Shown: positions 18,078-28,486, numbered from the stretch's first letter. The stretch: 42,019 nt of DNA from Deltaproteobacteria bacterium (GCA_024280335.1 JAJRQI010000052.1:1-42019), one strand, 5' to 3'. Numbers and translations: made by a program. Notes: a model not told the origin generated them from the letters alone.

Positions 18078-18331
18078 TTTAGTTCTCCTTAACCGAACCG
18101 ACGTACCGACAAACTTTAGATATTTGCAAAGATTATGCCCAAGCTCTCGAATTAGCCGCAGACAGGAGCAGAAGAAGATAACCGATTGGAATTGCATGGT
18201 CTCTGTCGTGGCGACGAACTCTTAAGCTCTTATCGGCCGCCGGCCGCAAAAACTTAAGTGGCTATTTAACGACAGTTTTTGTTCCCCGAGTGCAGTAAAT
18301 GCGTCACACCCTTGCCGTCAGCTGCCGGAAA

Positions 18332-21142
18332 TCAGTCGAGGTAGTTGCGCAGAAATTGTCCGGTATAGGAAGCGTCGCAGCGGGCAACTTCTTCCGGGGT
18401 TCCGGCAACCACCAGACTGCCGCCGCGACTGCCCCCTTCAGGACCCAGATCGATGACGTAATCGGCGGTTTTGATCACATCCAGATTGTGCTCGATCACC
18501 ACCACCGTATTGCCGGTTTCAACCAGTCGATTGAGAACTTCGAGCAGTTTGTGGATATCGGCGAAATGCAGCCCGGTGGTCGGTTCGTCAAGGATGTAGA
18601 TGGTGCGACCGGTGGCCCGCTTGCCCAGTTCGCGAGCCAGCTTGACCCGTTGCGCCTCGCCGCCGGAGAGGGTCGTAGCGCTCTGCCCCAGCTTGATGTA
18701 GCCGAGGCCGACGTCGCGGATCGTCTGCAACTTATTGCTGATCCTCGGGATATGCTCCCAAAAGCGGGTCGCCTGGTTGACGGTCATATCGAGCAGCTCG
18801 GCGATACTTTTTCCCTTGTATTTCACCTCCAGGGTTTCCCGGTTGTAGCGGGCCCCTTTACAGATCTCGCACTGCACGTAGACGTCGGGCAGAAAGTGCA
18901 TCTCGATCTTGATGATGCCGTCGCCGCGACAGGCTTCACAGCGCCCGCCTTTGACGTTGAAGGAGAATCGCCCCGGTTTGTAGCCGCGGATTTTCGCCTC
19001 GGGCAGCTGGGCGAACAGTTCACGGACGTCGGTGAAAACCCCGGTGTAGGTGGCCGGATTGGAGCGCGGCGTCCGACCGATCGGCGACTGGTCGATATCG
19101 ATCACCTTGTCAAGTTGCTCAAGGCCCCGGATCTCCCGCACCGGACCGGCCTTCTCGCGGCTTCGGTGCAAGCGCTGCGCGAGTGCTTTGTAGAGGGTTT
19201 CGATCACCAACGATGATTTCCCCGAGCCGGAGACGCCGGTAAAGCAGCTCAGCACGCCGAGCGGGATCCTGATCTCGATATCCTGCAGATTATTGGCCCG
19301 GGCACCGATGATTTCCAGCCAGCGCTCAGTGTTACGTCGCTCGCTCGGAACCATGATCCGTCGCTTCCCGGCCAGATATTGACCCGTCAGCGATGCTTCA
19401 CAGGCCATGACCTGCTGCGGGGTGCCGGCAGCGACCACTTCGCCGCCATGAACTCCCGCTGCCGGACCCATGTCGATGACGTGATCCGCCGCACAGATGG
19501 TCTCTTCATCATGTTCAACCACCAGCACGGTATTGCCCAGATCGCGCAGCCGACGCAAGGTGGTCAGCAGTCGCTGGTTATCCCGCTGGTGCAGGCCGAT
19601 CGAGGGTTCATCGAGGATGTAGAGGACCCCCATCAGCGAAGAGCCGATCTGGGTTGCCAGCCGGATCCGTTGTCCTTCGCCGCCACTCAGGGTTCCGGCG
19701 CGTCGGTCGAGGGTCAGATATTCGAGACCGACGTGGGAGAGAAAAGAGAGCCGTTCGCGGATCTCCTTGAGAATTCGCCGGGCGATCTCCGCCTGTTTTG
19801 CCGGCAGTTCCAGCGCAGTGAAAAAGCTCTCCGCTTCAGCGATCGACAGGGCGCAGGCATCGCGGATATTTTTATCGCCGATGGTGACATGCAGCGACTC
19901 CGGACGCAGCCGTGCCCCTTCGCAGGTCGGACAGGGGACCACGCTCATAAAGCGTTCCAGATTTTCTCGCACCCCGTCGGAATCGGTCTCCCGGTAGCGG
20001 CGTTCCAGATTGCTGATCACCCCTTCGAACGGCTTTTCATAAAAATGGCGCCGCTCCCCCTGATCGTAAAAGAAGCGCACATTCTCCTCGCCCGAACCGT
20101 AGAGGATAATCTTCTGCACGTTCTCCGGGAGTTTGTTGAACGGGCTGCGGATGTCGAACTGGTAATGCATCGCCAAGGCTTCCAGCAGCGCCTGATAATA
20201 GTGGCCGGTGCGGCTGTCCCAGGGCACGATCGCGCCATCACGCAGGCAGAGCTCCGGGTTCGGCACCACCTGCTCGGCATCGAAATAGTTGCGGGTGCCC
20301 AGGCCGCTGCAGTCAGGGCAGGCGCCGTGCGGGTTGTTGAAGGAGAACATCCGCGGCTCGATCTCCGGGTAGGAGAGGCCGCAGTCGACACAGGCGTGTT
20401 TGGCGGAGAAAAGTTTGCTTTCACCGTCCGGGATTTCGATCCGTACCAGTCCGTCGGCCAACCGCAGGGCGGTTTCGATCGAATCGGCCAGCCGTGATTC
20501 GATCCCTGTTTTGATGACCAGGCGGTCAACGACCACTTCGAGGCTGTGTTTCTTCTGTTTATCCAGCTCAATGGTTTCGCCCAGCTCGCGCATCGCGCCG
20601 TCGATACGGATGCGGACAAAACCGTCCGCCTGCAGTTGAGCCAGCTCCTTGCGGTATTCCCCTTTACGTTCGCGGATAATCGGCGCCATCACCAGCAGTT
20701 TGCTCTTCTCCGGATACTGCATCACCCGATCGACCATCTGCTCGACGGTCTGTGAACGGATCGGTTCGCCGCAACGGTGACAGAGAACCTGCCCGACCCG
20801 GGCATAGAGCAGTCGCAGGTAGTCGTAGATCTCGGTAACGGTGCCGACGGTGGAACGGGGATTCTTCGAGGTGGTTTTCTGCTCGATGGAGATCGCCGGC
20901 GAGAGGCCGTCGATCTGGTCAACGTCCGGTTTTTCCATCTGTTCGAGAAACTGCCGGGCGTAGGCCGACAGGCTTTCGACATAGCGGCGTTGCCCCTCGG
21001 CGTAGATGGTGTCAAACGCCAGGGTACTCTTTCCCGAGCCGGAGACACCGGTGATAATGACCAGTTGATCGCGCGGGATGTCGATATCGATATTCTTCAA
21101 ATTGTGTTCGCGGGCACCGCGGATTTGTATTTTATCGATCAT
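18332..21142 (-). CDS. uvrA: UvrABC excision repair protein A
   Basis: A 936-residue ATPase that finds bulky DNA damage together with UvrB. Two ABC ATPase halves are clear. The first has Walker [10 protein letters not shown] near residue 30 and signature LSGGEGQRI; the second has GVSGSGKSS and LSGGEAQRV. Zinc modules use CVDC...CPDC and CEAC...CEIC. The ATG at 21142 ([18 protein letters not shown]) is preferred because it fits the family N-terminus; an upstream TTG at 21157 would add five residues. The gene is monocistronic in this window and is separated from pdxA by a palindromic repeat. Confidence 0.96.
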   Translation of the reverse strand: MIDKIQIRGAREHNLKNIDIDIPRDQLVIITGVSGSGKSTLAFDTIYAEGQRRYVESLSAYARQFLEQMEKPDVDQIDGLSPAISIEQKTTSKNPRSTVGTVTEIYDYLRLLYARVGQVLCHRCGEPIRSQTVEQMVDRVMQYPEKSKLLVMAPIIRERKGEYRKELAQLQADGFVRIRIDGAMRELGETIELDKQKKHSLEVVVDRLVIKTGIESRLADSIETALRLADGLVRIEIPDGESKLFSAKHACVDCGLSYPEIEPRMFSFNNPHGACPDCSGLGTRNYFDAEQVVPNPELCLRDGAIVPWDSRTGHYYQALLEALAMHYQFDIRSPFNKLPENVQKIILYGSGEENVRFFYDQGERRHFYEKPFEGVISNLERRYRETDSDGVRENLERFMSVVPCPTCEGARLRPESLHVTIGDKNIRDACALSIAEAESFFTALELPAKQAEIARRILKEIRERLSFLSHVGLEYLTLDRRAGTLSGGEGQRIRLATQIGSSLMGVLYILDEPSIGLHQRDNQRLLTTLRRLRDLGNTVLVVEHDEETICAADHVIDMGPAAGVHGGEVVAAGTPQQVMACEASLTGQYLAGKRRIMVPSERRNTERWLEIIGARANNLQDIEIRIPLGVLSCFTGVSGSGKSSLVIETLYKALAQRLHRSREKAGPVREIRGLEQLDKVIDIDQSPIGRTPRSNPATYTGVFTDVRELFAQLPEAKIRGYKPGRFSFNVKGGRCEACRGDGIIKIEMHFLPDVYVQCEICKGARYNRETLEVKYKGKSIAELLDMTVNQATRFWEHIPRISNKLQTIRDVGLGYIKLGQSATTLSGGEAQRVKLARELGKRATGRTIYILDEPTTGLHFADIHKLLEVLNRLVETGNTVVVIEHNLDVIKTADYVIDLGPEGGSRGGSLVVAGTPEEVARCDASYTGQFLRNYLD

Positions 21143-21179
21143 AGATTTAAGGCTCAATCGGGTTCGTAGCTTGGTTTGT

Positions 21180-21244
21180 TGTAGGGGCGAGGCGGTGCCT
21201 CGCCCGCGGTTGAAAATCGGGCGACCCAGCGGGTCGCCCCTACA
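21180..21244. repeat. REP/MITE-like element with two internal hairpins
   Basis: The ends TGTAGGGGCGA and TCGCCCCTACA are perfect inverted repeats. Inside are two hairpins: GGGCGAGGC-GGT-GCCTCGCCC and GGGCGACCC-AGC-GGGTCGCCC. Elements of this form are dispersed in many bacterial genomes. Here it fills the gap between pdxA and uvrA. Confidence 0.7.
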
Positions 21245-21251
21245 GGGAACT

Positions 21252-22244
21252 CTATTCGGGTATCATCTGCTCAGCCATTTTTATCGCTGCCAGCAAACTG
21301 GCGGTACTCGCTTTGCCGGTTCCGGCCAGGTTGTAAGCGGTACCGTGGTCGACACTGGTGCGGACGATCGGCAGCCCCAGGGTGACGTTGACGCCGTCTT
21401 CAAAGTGCAGCAGTTTCAAGGGGATCAACCCCTGGTCGTGGTACATGCAGATCACCGCATCGTGGCTGCCCTTGACAGCAAAATGGAACAGGGTGTCGGC
21501 GCTGTGCGGGCCGTCTGCGTCAATCCCTTCGGTTTGCGCCTGCGCAATTGCCGGGACGATCAGTTTCTCTTCCTCATTACCGAACAAACCGTTCTCCCCG
21601 GCGTGGGGATTCAGGGAGAGCACTGCCAGGCGCGGCTTCTCAAGACCGAACTGCTCACGCAGGCTGCGGTCGGTAATGCGGAGGGTGGCCAGGATCCCGG
21701 CACTGCTCAGTGCTTGCGGGACATCTTTATAGGCCAGATGGGTGGTCACCAGGCAGACCCGCAATTTTTTCCCGGCGAGCATCATCACCACCTTTTCCAC
21801 CCCGCAACGCTGCGCGAGCAGTTCGGTATGACCGGGAAAGTGGCAGCCGGCCGCGTTGATCGCCGCCTTGTTGATCGGGCAGGTCACCATCCCGGCCGCT
21901 GAGCCGGCCAGACAGCGGGCCACCGCCGATTCGACATAAGCGACCATCGCCCGACCGCAGGCGTGATCCGGCTGGCCGTAACGCAGGGTTGCTGTATCCA
22001 GTTGCGAGGTCGCTTGCACCTGCAATTGCTGACCGGCAAATTCCAACGTTGCGCAGTTTCCCCCGTTGGCCGTGAGCGATCCCTGACAATGAAAAATCTG
22101 TCCGGCGCGCAACAGCACCTGCGGGTCACCGACCACCAGCAGCGGTTGTCGCAAACGCTCAAAAGCCCCATCGAGCAAGGCCTGGACAATCAATTCCGGG
22201 CCGATTCCGGTCGGATCACCCATGGTCAGTAGTAGCGGTTTCAA
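21252..22244 (-). CDS. pdxA: 4-hydroxythreonine-4-phosphate dehydrogenase
   Basis: A 330-residue homodimeric enzyme of pyridoxal phosphate synthesis (DXP-dependent route). It oxidises 4-phosphohydroxythreonine with NAD. The N-terminus is [18 protein letters not shown]. Metal-binding histidines lie in [10 protein letters not shown] and [11 protein letters not shown], and [12 protein letters not shown] is conserved. The start is taken as the TTG at 22242-22244 because GGAG is seven bases upstream and the family begins near here; a longer frame upstream lacks similarity. uvrA follows downstream on the same strand. Confidence 0.9.
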   Translation of the reverse strand: MKPLLLTMGDPTGIGPELIVQALLDGAFERLRQPLLVVGDPQVLLRAGQIFHCQGSLTANGGNCATLEFAGQQLQVQATSQLDTATLRYGQPDHACGRAMVAYVESAVARCLAGSAAGMVTCPINKAAINAAGCHFPGHTELLAQRCGVEKVVMMLAGKKLRVCLVTTHLAYKDVPQALSSAGILATLRITDRSLREQFGLEKPRLAVLSLNPHAGENGLFGNEEEKLIVPAIAQAQTEGIDADGPHSADTLFHFAVKGSHDAVICMYHDQGLIPLKLLHFEDGVNVTLGLPIVRTSVDHGTAYNLAGTGKASTASLLAAIKMAEQMIPE

Positions 22245-22470
22245 ACTGAGATCTCCATCTGCCGAAAATCGGCACGAACGCTCAGTATAGCTGATGAGGA
22301 CAGCAGGAAACAATAGGCCGGTTGAGCCTCGCCCGGAGAAGCCCAGCAGCCGGTTGCAGAAATATCGTCTGATCGATGAGATGCGCCGCTGACTCCATAG
22401 TCCTCTGTATTTCATAAAAGTTCGTAAGATTGCGCCGGAATTGCCGTTGAAATAGACTCAACAGTTACGC

Positions 22471-22570
22471 ATATCTCATTCGGCATATTTTGAGTTTATA
22501 TGTCTTTAAATATAAATTGACTTTATGTCGAATAAGGCATACATTCTATTTATATCTTATTCGACATAAA
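22471..22570 (+). promoter_or_regulatory. hipBA promoter and inverted-repeat operators
   Basis: Two arms are perfect reverse complements: TTTATGTCGAATAAG (22522-22536) and CTTATTCGACATAAA (22556-22570), separated by 19 bases. A third related site, ATATCTCATTCGGCATAT (about 22471-22488), lies upstream. A promoter TTGACT (22517-22522), 17 bases, TACATT (22540-22545) overlaps the first arm, with the second arm just past the expected start. This fits HipB repression. The rest of the 340-bp interval from pdxA (22245 on) shows no gene. Confidence 0.7.
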
Positions 22571-22587
22571 TGACGGAGTTCGAAGCA

Positions 22588-22836
22588 ATGCAAAAAACCA
22601 CCTCTCAAAAAGCTCTGGGCCAGACTCTCAAATCTGCCAGAAGCCAAAAAGGGCTGACACAGCACCAAGCAGGAAGTCTTGTCGGGATCACCCAAGCCAT
22701 GGTGTCGCGTATCGAAAGGGGAGAATCCAATGCCCGCGTTGACACCTTGTTTCGGCTGTTAGCTGCGCTAGATCTGGAAATAATCATAAGTCCGAGGGCA
22801 AAGCCAATCGGCCAAGGCGAAGGAGACAACTGGTAA
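22588..22836 (+). CDS. hipB: HipB-type antitoxin/repressor (XRE family)
   Basis: An 82-residue helix-turn-helix protein. The HTH at about 12-66 runs LGQTLKSARSQKGLTQHQAG and VGITQAMVSRIERGESNARV, ending LLAALDLEIIISPR. The start at 22588 is preferred; GGAG lies nine bases upstream, and a start at 22570 has no ribosome site and overlaps the operator. The stop is directly followed by the hipA ATG. HipB binds operator DNA and HipA in E. coli, which neutralises the toxin and represses the operon. The palindromic sites upstream fit that role. Confidence 0.9.
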   Translation: MQKTTSQKALGQTLKSARSQKGLTQHQAGSLVGITQAMVSRIERGESNARVDTLFRLLAALDLEIIISPRAKPIGQGEGDNW

Positions 22837-24168
22837 ATGGGCCGCAAACGCCAAAGCGCAGAACTGTTCGCTTTCATGAATGGGGAAAAAGTCGGCCGAC
22901 TCGACCGCGCCGCCCATGGAAGGCTTGAATTTGCCTACGCTGCATCCTGGCTCGAAAGCAGATCAGGTCGGCCCCTGTCGCTCTCGATGCCTTTGACTGA
23001 GCAGACTTACGCAGGCAACACCGTTGAAAACTATTTCGACAACCTGCTTCCTGACAGCCAGCCAATCAGAAACCGGATTCAAAAAAGGTTCGGAGCGGCC
23101 TCGAACAGGAGCTTTGATTTGCTGTGGCACGTAGGTAGGGACTGTGTCGGAGCGCTGCAGCTCCTCCCTGAAGACGTCCAGACGGATGTTAGAAAAATTG
23201 AAGCGGAGCCGCTCAGCGATGCAGCGATTGCCGAAACACTGAAGAACTATCGCACCATGCCCTTGGGAATGCGCGAGGATAGGGATTTTCGCATCTCGAT
23301 CGCCGGTGCACAGGAAAAAACCGCCCTCCTGAAGCTCTCCGGAAAATGGCATCTGCCGCTGGGAATAACACCGACCAGCCATATTTTCAAACTGCCGATC
23401 GGGTATATTGAACACAGCGGAATGGACCTCTCCGACAGTGTTGAAAACGAATGGCTTTGCCACACCATCCTCAAGGCTTTTGGGCTTCCCGTTGCCGACA
23501 CGGAAATGGCCGTCTTCGAAGGCACAAAAGCTCTGGTTGTAGAGCGATTTGATCGTCGTTGGGCAGCAGATAATTCCTGGTTGATACGCCTGCCGCAAGA
23601 AGATATGTGCCAGGCTCTGAACGTTCCGCCAGCGCTGAAATACGAAAGTGATGGCGGCCCCGGTATCTCGCAGATCATGGATCTGCTGCTGGGGGCAATC
23701 GACAATCTGGAAAATCGACGCCTGTTCATGACGACTAACCTTATATTCTGGCTGCTGGCAGCGATTGACGGCCATGCTAAAAACTTCAGCATATTTCTCC
23801 TGCCGGGAGGCAGCTTTCAGCTTACACCGCTGTATGATGTTATTTCCGGTTACCCTCTTGTAGCCAAGAAGCAGCTCGAACAGCGCAGGCTAAGGATGGC
23901 GATGGCCTTGATGGGCAAAAACAGACACTACGACTGGAATGCCATACTGCATCGCCACTGGCTTTCCACAGCAAAGAAGTGCCACTTCCCAGTAGACGAG
24001 ATGGAGAAAATAATCGGGGAGGTTCTGGGACGACTGGACCAGGTGATTGACCAGGTCAGCAATCAATTGCCTGAAGAATTTCCGGACGCTGTTGCCAGCC
24101 CTATTTTTGACGGGATGAGAGATGTGCGGGAGAAGTTAGTTCGTTCGTCTCCCTCGGGCATAAGGTAG
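22837..24168 (+). CDS. hipA: HipA-type serine/threonine kinase toxin
   Basis: A 443-residue toxin kinase whose E. coli relative phosphorylates glutamyl-tRNA synthetase and induces dormancy. It resembles E. coli HipA along its whole length (440 aa): SRSGRPLSLSMPL, FDNLLPDS, the autophosphorylation loop ISIAGAQEKTALL (S154), VERFDRRW, LPQEDMCQALN, YESDGGPGI, catalytic DGHAKNFS (D311) and the metal-binding Asp in LYDVISGYP (D334). No key residue is missing, so it is probably active. It abuts hipB and ends near a tRNA-Asn gene, and base use looks more AT-rich than its neighbours. Acquisition by transfer is likely but not proven. Confidence 0.95.
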   Translation: MGRKRQSAELFAFMNGEKVGRLDRAAHGRLEFAYAASWLESRSGRPLSLSMPLTEQTYAGNTVENYFDNLLPDSQPIRNRIQKRFGAASNRSFDLLWHVGRDCVGALQLLPEDVQTDVRKIEAEPLSDAAIAETLKNYRTMPLGMREDRDFRISIAGAQEKTALLKLSGKWHLPLGITPTSHIFKLPIGYIEHSGMDLSDSVENEWLCHTILKAFGLPVADTEMAVFEGTKALVVERFDRRWAADNSWLIRLPQEDMCQALNVPPALKYESDGGPGISQIMDLLLGAIDNLENRRLFMTTNLIFWLLAAIDGHAKNFSIFLLPGGSFQLTPLYDVISGYPLVAKKQLEQRRLRMAMALMGKNRHYDWNAILHRHWLSTAKKCHFPVDEMEKIIGEVLGRLDQVIDQVSNQLPEEFPDAVASPIFDGMRDVREKLVRSSPSGIR

Positions 24169-24277
24169 AGTTATGGGAGTTAAGGAAGGGAGCGCATGTC
24201 TGGATCTTTTTTTCCGATGCCGTTCCAGCATCCGAAGCCAGAATGAAGATTCTTGGCACCCATCTTGACACCCGACA

Positions 24278-24321
24278 CAAAAACAAAAAGGGCTCACAGA
24301 TTGAAAAACCTGTAAGCCCTT
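24278..24321 (-). terminator. Terminator of tRNA-Asn
   Basis: On the minus strand AAGGGCTTACAG and CTGTGAGCCCTT pair around GTTTTTCAAT, followed by TTTTTGTTTTTG. It lies just past the 3' end of tRNA-Asn. On the plus strand, 24169-24277 between hipA and this hairpin shows no gene. Confidence 0.82.
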
Positions 24322-24329
24322 GAATTTTA

Positions 24330-24405
24330 TGGCTCCCCGAGCAAGACTCGAACTTGCGACAAGGTGATTAACAGTCACCTGCTCTACCAACTGAGCTATC
24401 GGGGA
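24330..24405 (-). tRNA. tRNA-Asn (GUU)
   Basis: 76 nt including an encoded CCA. The acceptor stem TCCCCGA pairs with TCGGGGA. The D loop is AGCTCAGTTGGTAGAGC, the anticodon loop CTGTTAA gives GUU, and the T loop has GTTCGAGTC. A good promoter lies upstream at 24426-24454. Confidence 0.96.
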
Positions 24406-24425
24406 ATAGCGTGTTGCGGTGACGG

Positions 24426-24454
24426 AATATATGAAATTGCCCCACCGCTGTCAA
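24426..24454 (-). promoter_or_regulatory. Sigma-70 promoter of tRNA-Asn
   Basis: On the minus strand TTGACA (24454-24449), 17 bases, TATATT (24431-24426), about 20 bp before the tRNA 5' end. Confidence 0.8.
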
Positions 24455-24475
24455 GATTTTTTTTGCCGAGCTGTT

Positions 24476-25063
<588 letters not shown>

Positions 25064-25077
25064 CCTGTGGACCCCGT

Positions 25078-25575
25078 TTAATTGAAGAGGTTATCGATAT
25101 CGTCGTCGGTGATTTCAGCGAACGGGCTGTTGGGACTATTGGCGGCGGTCGCCGCTGCGGAGCGCCTGGCCAGATCTTCAAACACCCCGGCCAGCTCGAC
25201 ACTGGCTTTTTTGACCCGTAACCGAACCAGACCGAGGGAGCTGCGCCGATCGAAGATCACCACAAGTATGACTCGACTGCCGACAATGGAGATGTGGATA
25301 TTGTCTTTCTCCCCTTCGTGGAACAAAATGGAGAATTCTTTTTCCCCGATCAGCTTGGCCAGGCCGCCGGTCGCGGCAATGTTTCCGGCGGTCAGAGATG
25401 CCAGACTGGTGGTATCCAGATTCGCAGTTTCCCCGGCGGCAGCGATCAACTGGCCATTTTTATCGACCAGAAAGATGACTTTCGAGTTCGATTCACGCAA
25501 CAGCTTTTCCAGCAGGACGAGGATACGCTGATATTCCTCATCGTACATAACCAGGGTTGACTGGGGACCGAGCAT
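25078..25575 (-). CDS. mglB: MglB-type roadblock/LC7 GTPase-activating protein
   Basis: A 165-residue roadblock/LC7 protein. MglB homodimers bind MglA and speed up GTP hydrolysis. The LC7 core is at about 18-130: [20 protein letters not shown], then [19 protein letters not shown] and a beta-strand segment ending [21 protein letters not shown] charged C-terminal tail ([14 protein letters not shown]) follows. AAGGAG lies eight bases before the ATG. It is cotranscribed with mglA. A gene of unknown function faces it 217 bp away. Confidence 0.88.
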   Translation of the reverse strand: MLGPQSTLVMYDEEYQRILVLLEKLLRESNSKVIFLVDKNGQLIAAAGETANLDTTSLASLTAGNIAATGGLAKLIGEKEFSILFHEGEKDNIHISIVGSRVILVVIFDRRSSLGLVRLRVKKASVELAGVFEDLARRSAAATAANSPNSPFAEITDDDIDNLFN

Positions 25576-25792
25576 GAAAACTCTCCTTGGTGAAGGTGTG
25601 AACCAGAGTTGTGTATATCATTTAAAAAGTCTCATTTCAAGGAGATTCCCCTTTGCGACAAAGCGCTTAAACCTTCTTTTCTGCGCGGTTAATCGCCGCA
25701 ACGCAGCAAGCAGCCGGTTGACTTGGCGGCCAAAATCCTCTAATTTCCAGCGACAACCGTTTCAATCTTGGCTATTTCGAGAGGATAATATC

Positions 25793-26881
25793 TTGTCATC
25801 TTTCATAGATCTTCCGGTCGGCCTGCGCCGTTGGCAAAACGAAGGTTTGCTGGTCCCACAGCAGTGCGACGGGTTTGAGTTCACTCTGCTGGAAGATTGC
25901 GACAATGCGTATCGTTTTACCGCCGTTCTCGGCGCACAAAAAGTGCCGCAACTGGTGAACAACTTCAGCCGTTTTTTATCGGATGATGCCTTCTTTATCC
26001 TCGAATTTTACCCGGAAGAGGCTCTCTCCGCTCGTCCGAGCGGCACCTCGGAAAGACCGGCTCCGGAAGTTTTTTACTCCCCCTATCTGCCGACCGCAGA
26101 ACTGCTCAGGACGATCAAGCCCTATCTGCTGCGGATGGTCCATGACGGCTTTGTCGGCTTCGGACTGGCCAATAATCGCAAAGGGCTGGAGCTTTTCTAT
26201 TCCGAAGAGAAGGTTATGACCTTCTTCACCGACAATCATCTGCGCTTGAGCGATTTTTTACATCAGCAACAGATTCCCCACTGTTCCAGCCAGGTTCTAC
26301 CCACCGATTTTGGCCACGATCATCTGTCGTTGCTCGGCTTTCCCCGTCATCTGCTGCCGGAAGAACTGGCTGATTGCAGTGATCAGGAACTCGATTCGCT
26401 CAGTTTCTGTCACGAACTGGTCGAAGCGCTCGATATGTATCCGGTCGAAGAGGGACTCTCCTTTTTTCTGACCCGCAAGGAGCAGTTGCAGATCGCCGAA
26501 TTGATGCAGCAGGCTGTCCCCGACGATGAATTTTCCGGCATTGAATTCGGCAGCCTGCTGTTCGACTGGAGCGACTTTGTGGCCGAGTGCAAAAACGCTT
26601 TCGAGGGCGACCTGTGGGAATATCGGCAGGGGCTGAAAGTCCGCGATACCATTCAACTGGTCGTCGAAGCGGCACCGGAACCGCTGGCCGAAAAGATCGC
26701 CGGCATCGTCGCTGAACCGGATATTGAGTTTCAGGCAACCCTCACCGACCGGCGCAAGCGCCTCGACCCGCCCTCCGAGCCGAAACTGCAGCAGGAACGC
26801 TTCTGGTATCAGGGGATGGTCCGCAACCAGGGCACCTGCCTGCGCCGTGACCTGATCCGTCAGGGCTGGTTCCAGCGTTGA
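25793..26881 (+). CDS. Conserved-looking protein of unknown function beside mglAB
   Basis: A 362-residue acidic protein with no clear signal or membrane segment. The TTG at 25793 is taken as the start because GAGAGGA lies before it and the upstream frame has a different, basic composition that overlaps the mglB start. The protein has FIDLPVGLRRWQNEGLLVP at the start, an FFILEFYPEEAL segment, and many aromatic and acidic residues. No catalytic motif is recognised. It is divergent from mglB, and mqnB follows seven bases later in the same direction. A role with MglAB is only suggested by position. A weak TTGACT at 25718 may mark a promoter. Confidence 0.6.
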   Translation: MSSFIDLPVGLRRWQNEGLLVPQQCDGFEFTLLEDCDNAYRFTAVLGAQKVPQLVNNFSRFLSDDAFFILEFYPEEALSARPSGTSERPAPEVFYSPYLPTAELLRTIKPYLLRMVHDGFVGFGLANNRKGLELFYSEEKVMTFFTDNHLRLSDFLHQQQIPHCSSQVLPTDFGHDHLSLLGFPRHLLPEELADCSDQELDSLSFCHELVEALDMYPVEEGLSFFLTRKEQLQIAELMQQAVPDDEFSGIEFGSLLFDWSDFVAECKNAFEGDLWEYRQGLKVRDTIQLVVEAAPEPLAEKIAGIVAEPDIEFQATLTDRRKRLDPPSEPKLQQERFWYQGMVRNQGTCLRRDLIRQGWFQR

Positions 26882-26888
26882 TCCGGCC

Positions 26889-27620
26889 ATGATCCTGATT
26901 ATCGCCGCAGTTCCTGCGGAAACCAGCCTGCTGCGCCGCCTACTTGTCGAAACCGAGACAGTCACCCTGGGCGGTTGCACCCTCAGCTTCGGACAGATCC
27001 GCCGGCAACAGGTCCTCCTGGCCCACAGCGGCATCGGCCAAACGGCGATGGCCCTCCGCCTGACCCGCTTGCTGGAAAACTACCCCTGCTCTGCGGTGCT
27101 GCTCTGCGGCTGCGCCGGCAGTTATCCCGACAGCGGGTTGCAGATCGGCGATCTGGCTCTGGCCGGTGAAGAGATTCACGGCGATCTCGGCGTTGCCTGC
27201 GCAGACGAATTTATCCCCCTGAACGAACTCGACATCCCGCAAAGGCCAGAACTGATGCCGCCCCCGCAGCAACAGTTTGCGCTGGACAGTCCCTTACTCC
27301 GCTGGGCCGGACAGCAACTTCCCGCCGCTGTATGCGGTCCCTTCGTGACCATCAACTGCTGCAGCGGTCATCCGCAACTGAGCGAAGAGCTGCAACAGCG
27401 GACCGGCGGCCTCTGTGAAAACATGGAGGGGGCGGCCGCCGCCCAGGTCTGTGCCGAATTTGCGCTGCCGCTGCTGGAGCTGCGCGGTATCTCCAATCCG
27501 ACCGGCAGCCGCGATCCCCAGCTCTGGGATATTAAAGCCGGCGCCGAAGCCGCACAACACGGCCTGCTGCAGCTGCTCGAACATTGGCCGACCGATCTGG
27601 AGCTGGCATGCGCCAATTGA
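26889..27620 (+). CDS. mqnB: Futalosine hydrolase
   Basis: A 243-residue nucleoside hydrolase/phosphorylase-fold enzyme of the futalosine route to menaquinone. It removes the base from futalosine (or the aminofutalosine step, depending on branch). The opening is MILIIAAVPAETSLLRRLL, and the AHSGIGQTAMAL, CGCAGSYPDSGLQIGDL and CENMEGAAAAQVC motifs match the family, the last one being the purine-nucleoside site. LELRGISNPTGSRDPQLWDI is typical of MqnB. mqnD overlaps its 3' end by 13 bases. Discrimination from MTA/SAH nucleosidase is by these motifs and by the neighbour mqnD. Confidence 0.88.
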   Translation: MILIIAAVPAETSLLRRLLVETETVTLGGCTLSFGQIRRQQVLLAHSGIGQTAMALRLTRLLENYPCSAVLLCGCAGSYPDSGLQIGDLALAGEEIHGDLGVACADEFIPLNELDIPQRPELMPPPQQQFALDSPLLRWAGQQLPAAVCGPFVTINCCSGHPQLSEELQQRTGGLCENMEGAAAAQVCAEFALPLLELRGISNPTGSRDPQLWDIKAGAEAAQHGLLQLLEHWPTDLELACAN

Positions 27621-28438
27621 CCCTCGGCTATTCCCCCTGTCCAAACGACACCTTCATCTTCTACGGGCTGATACATGGCCGGATTCCGCTGCCGCAGGTG
27701 AAACTTGTCGAGCGGCTGGAGGATGTCGAAACCCTCAATCGGCTGGCGGTTGCCGGGCAGCTCGATCTGACGAAGAGCTCCTACCATGCGTTAGGACATC
27801 TGCGTCAGGACTACGCTTTGCTGCACAGCGGGGGAGCACTGGGACGGGGTTGTGGACCGCTGGTGGTGGCGAAACAGGCCACCGATATGGCTCAGTTACG
27901 CGGCAAAAAAATCGCCGTTCCGGGGCAGTTGACCACTGCCAATCTGCTGCTGCAACTTTATGCCGAGGGGTTTGAAGACCTGTTGATTCTGCCGTTTCAT
28001 CAAATCATGGCGGCAGTCGCAGGCGGAGCGGTCGCAGCCGGAGTGATCATCCACGAATCACGCTTTACCTACCGGCAGCACGGCCTTCAGCAGGTGCTCG
28101 ATCTGGGTCGATGGTGGGAAGAGGATTCCGGCTGCCCGATCCCGCTCGGCGGCATCCTCGCCAAGCGCTCGCTCGGTGTCGAACTGATCGGGAAGATCGA
28201 CAATGCCCTGCGTCGCAGCGTTGAATATGCCTTTGCCAACCCGCGGCAGCCGCAGGAGTATATCCAGCAGCACGCTCAGGAGTTGGAGGAAGAGGTGATC
28301 CGCAAGCATATCGAGCTGTACGTCAACGACTTCTCTCTCGAGCTGGGCAACGCTGGGATCGAGGCGATCGAAACCCTCTTTGCCCGTGCCGAAGCCCGCG
28401 GAATTATTCCGAGCTGCGATCTGCCGCTGTTTGTTTGA
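27608..28438 (+). CDS. mqnD: 1,4-dihydroxy-6-naphthoate synthase
   Basis: A 276-residue enzyme that converts cyclic de-hypoxanthine futalosine to 1,4-dihydroxy-6-naphthoate in menaquinone synthesis. It has a periplasmic-binding-protein-type fold, but the protein is cytosolic. LTLGYSPCPNDTFIFYGLIH at the N-terminus is the hallmark (C-P-N-D-T), with LDLTKSSYHALG and IPLGGILAKRS downstream. The start at 27608 has GGAG five bases upstream and overlaps mqnB by 13 bases, so the two are coupled. Quinone made by this route serves anaerobic respiration; mqnA, mqnC and mqnE lie outside the window. Confidence 0.93.
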   Translation: MRQLTLGYSPCPNDTFIFYGLIHGRIPLPQVKLVERLEDVETLNRLAVAGQLDLTKSSYHALGHLRQDYALLHSGGALGRGCGPLVVAKQATDMAQLRGKKIAVPGQLTTANLLLQLYAEGFEDLLILPFHQIMAAVAGGAVAAGVIIHESRFTYRQHGLQQVLDLGRWWEEDSGCPIPLGGILAKRSLGVELIGKIDNALRRSVEYAFANPRQPQEYIQQHAQELEEEVIRKHIELYVNDFSLELGNAGIEAIETLFARAEARGIIPSCDLPLFV

Positions 28439-28486
28439 AAAGGTTGGGGCGAGTAGCCCGCTGAGAAAAATTATTCCAGGCCCTCA

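Noticed and set aside
25574-25792. A start upstream for the gene beside mglB that would overlap the mglB start.
   Set aside because: The extra region is basic, unlike the acidic protein that follows, and the TTG at 25793 has a ribosome site and a better family-like beginning.
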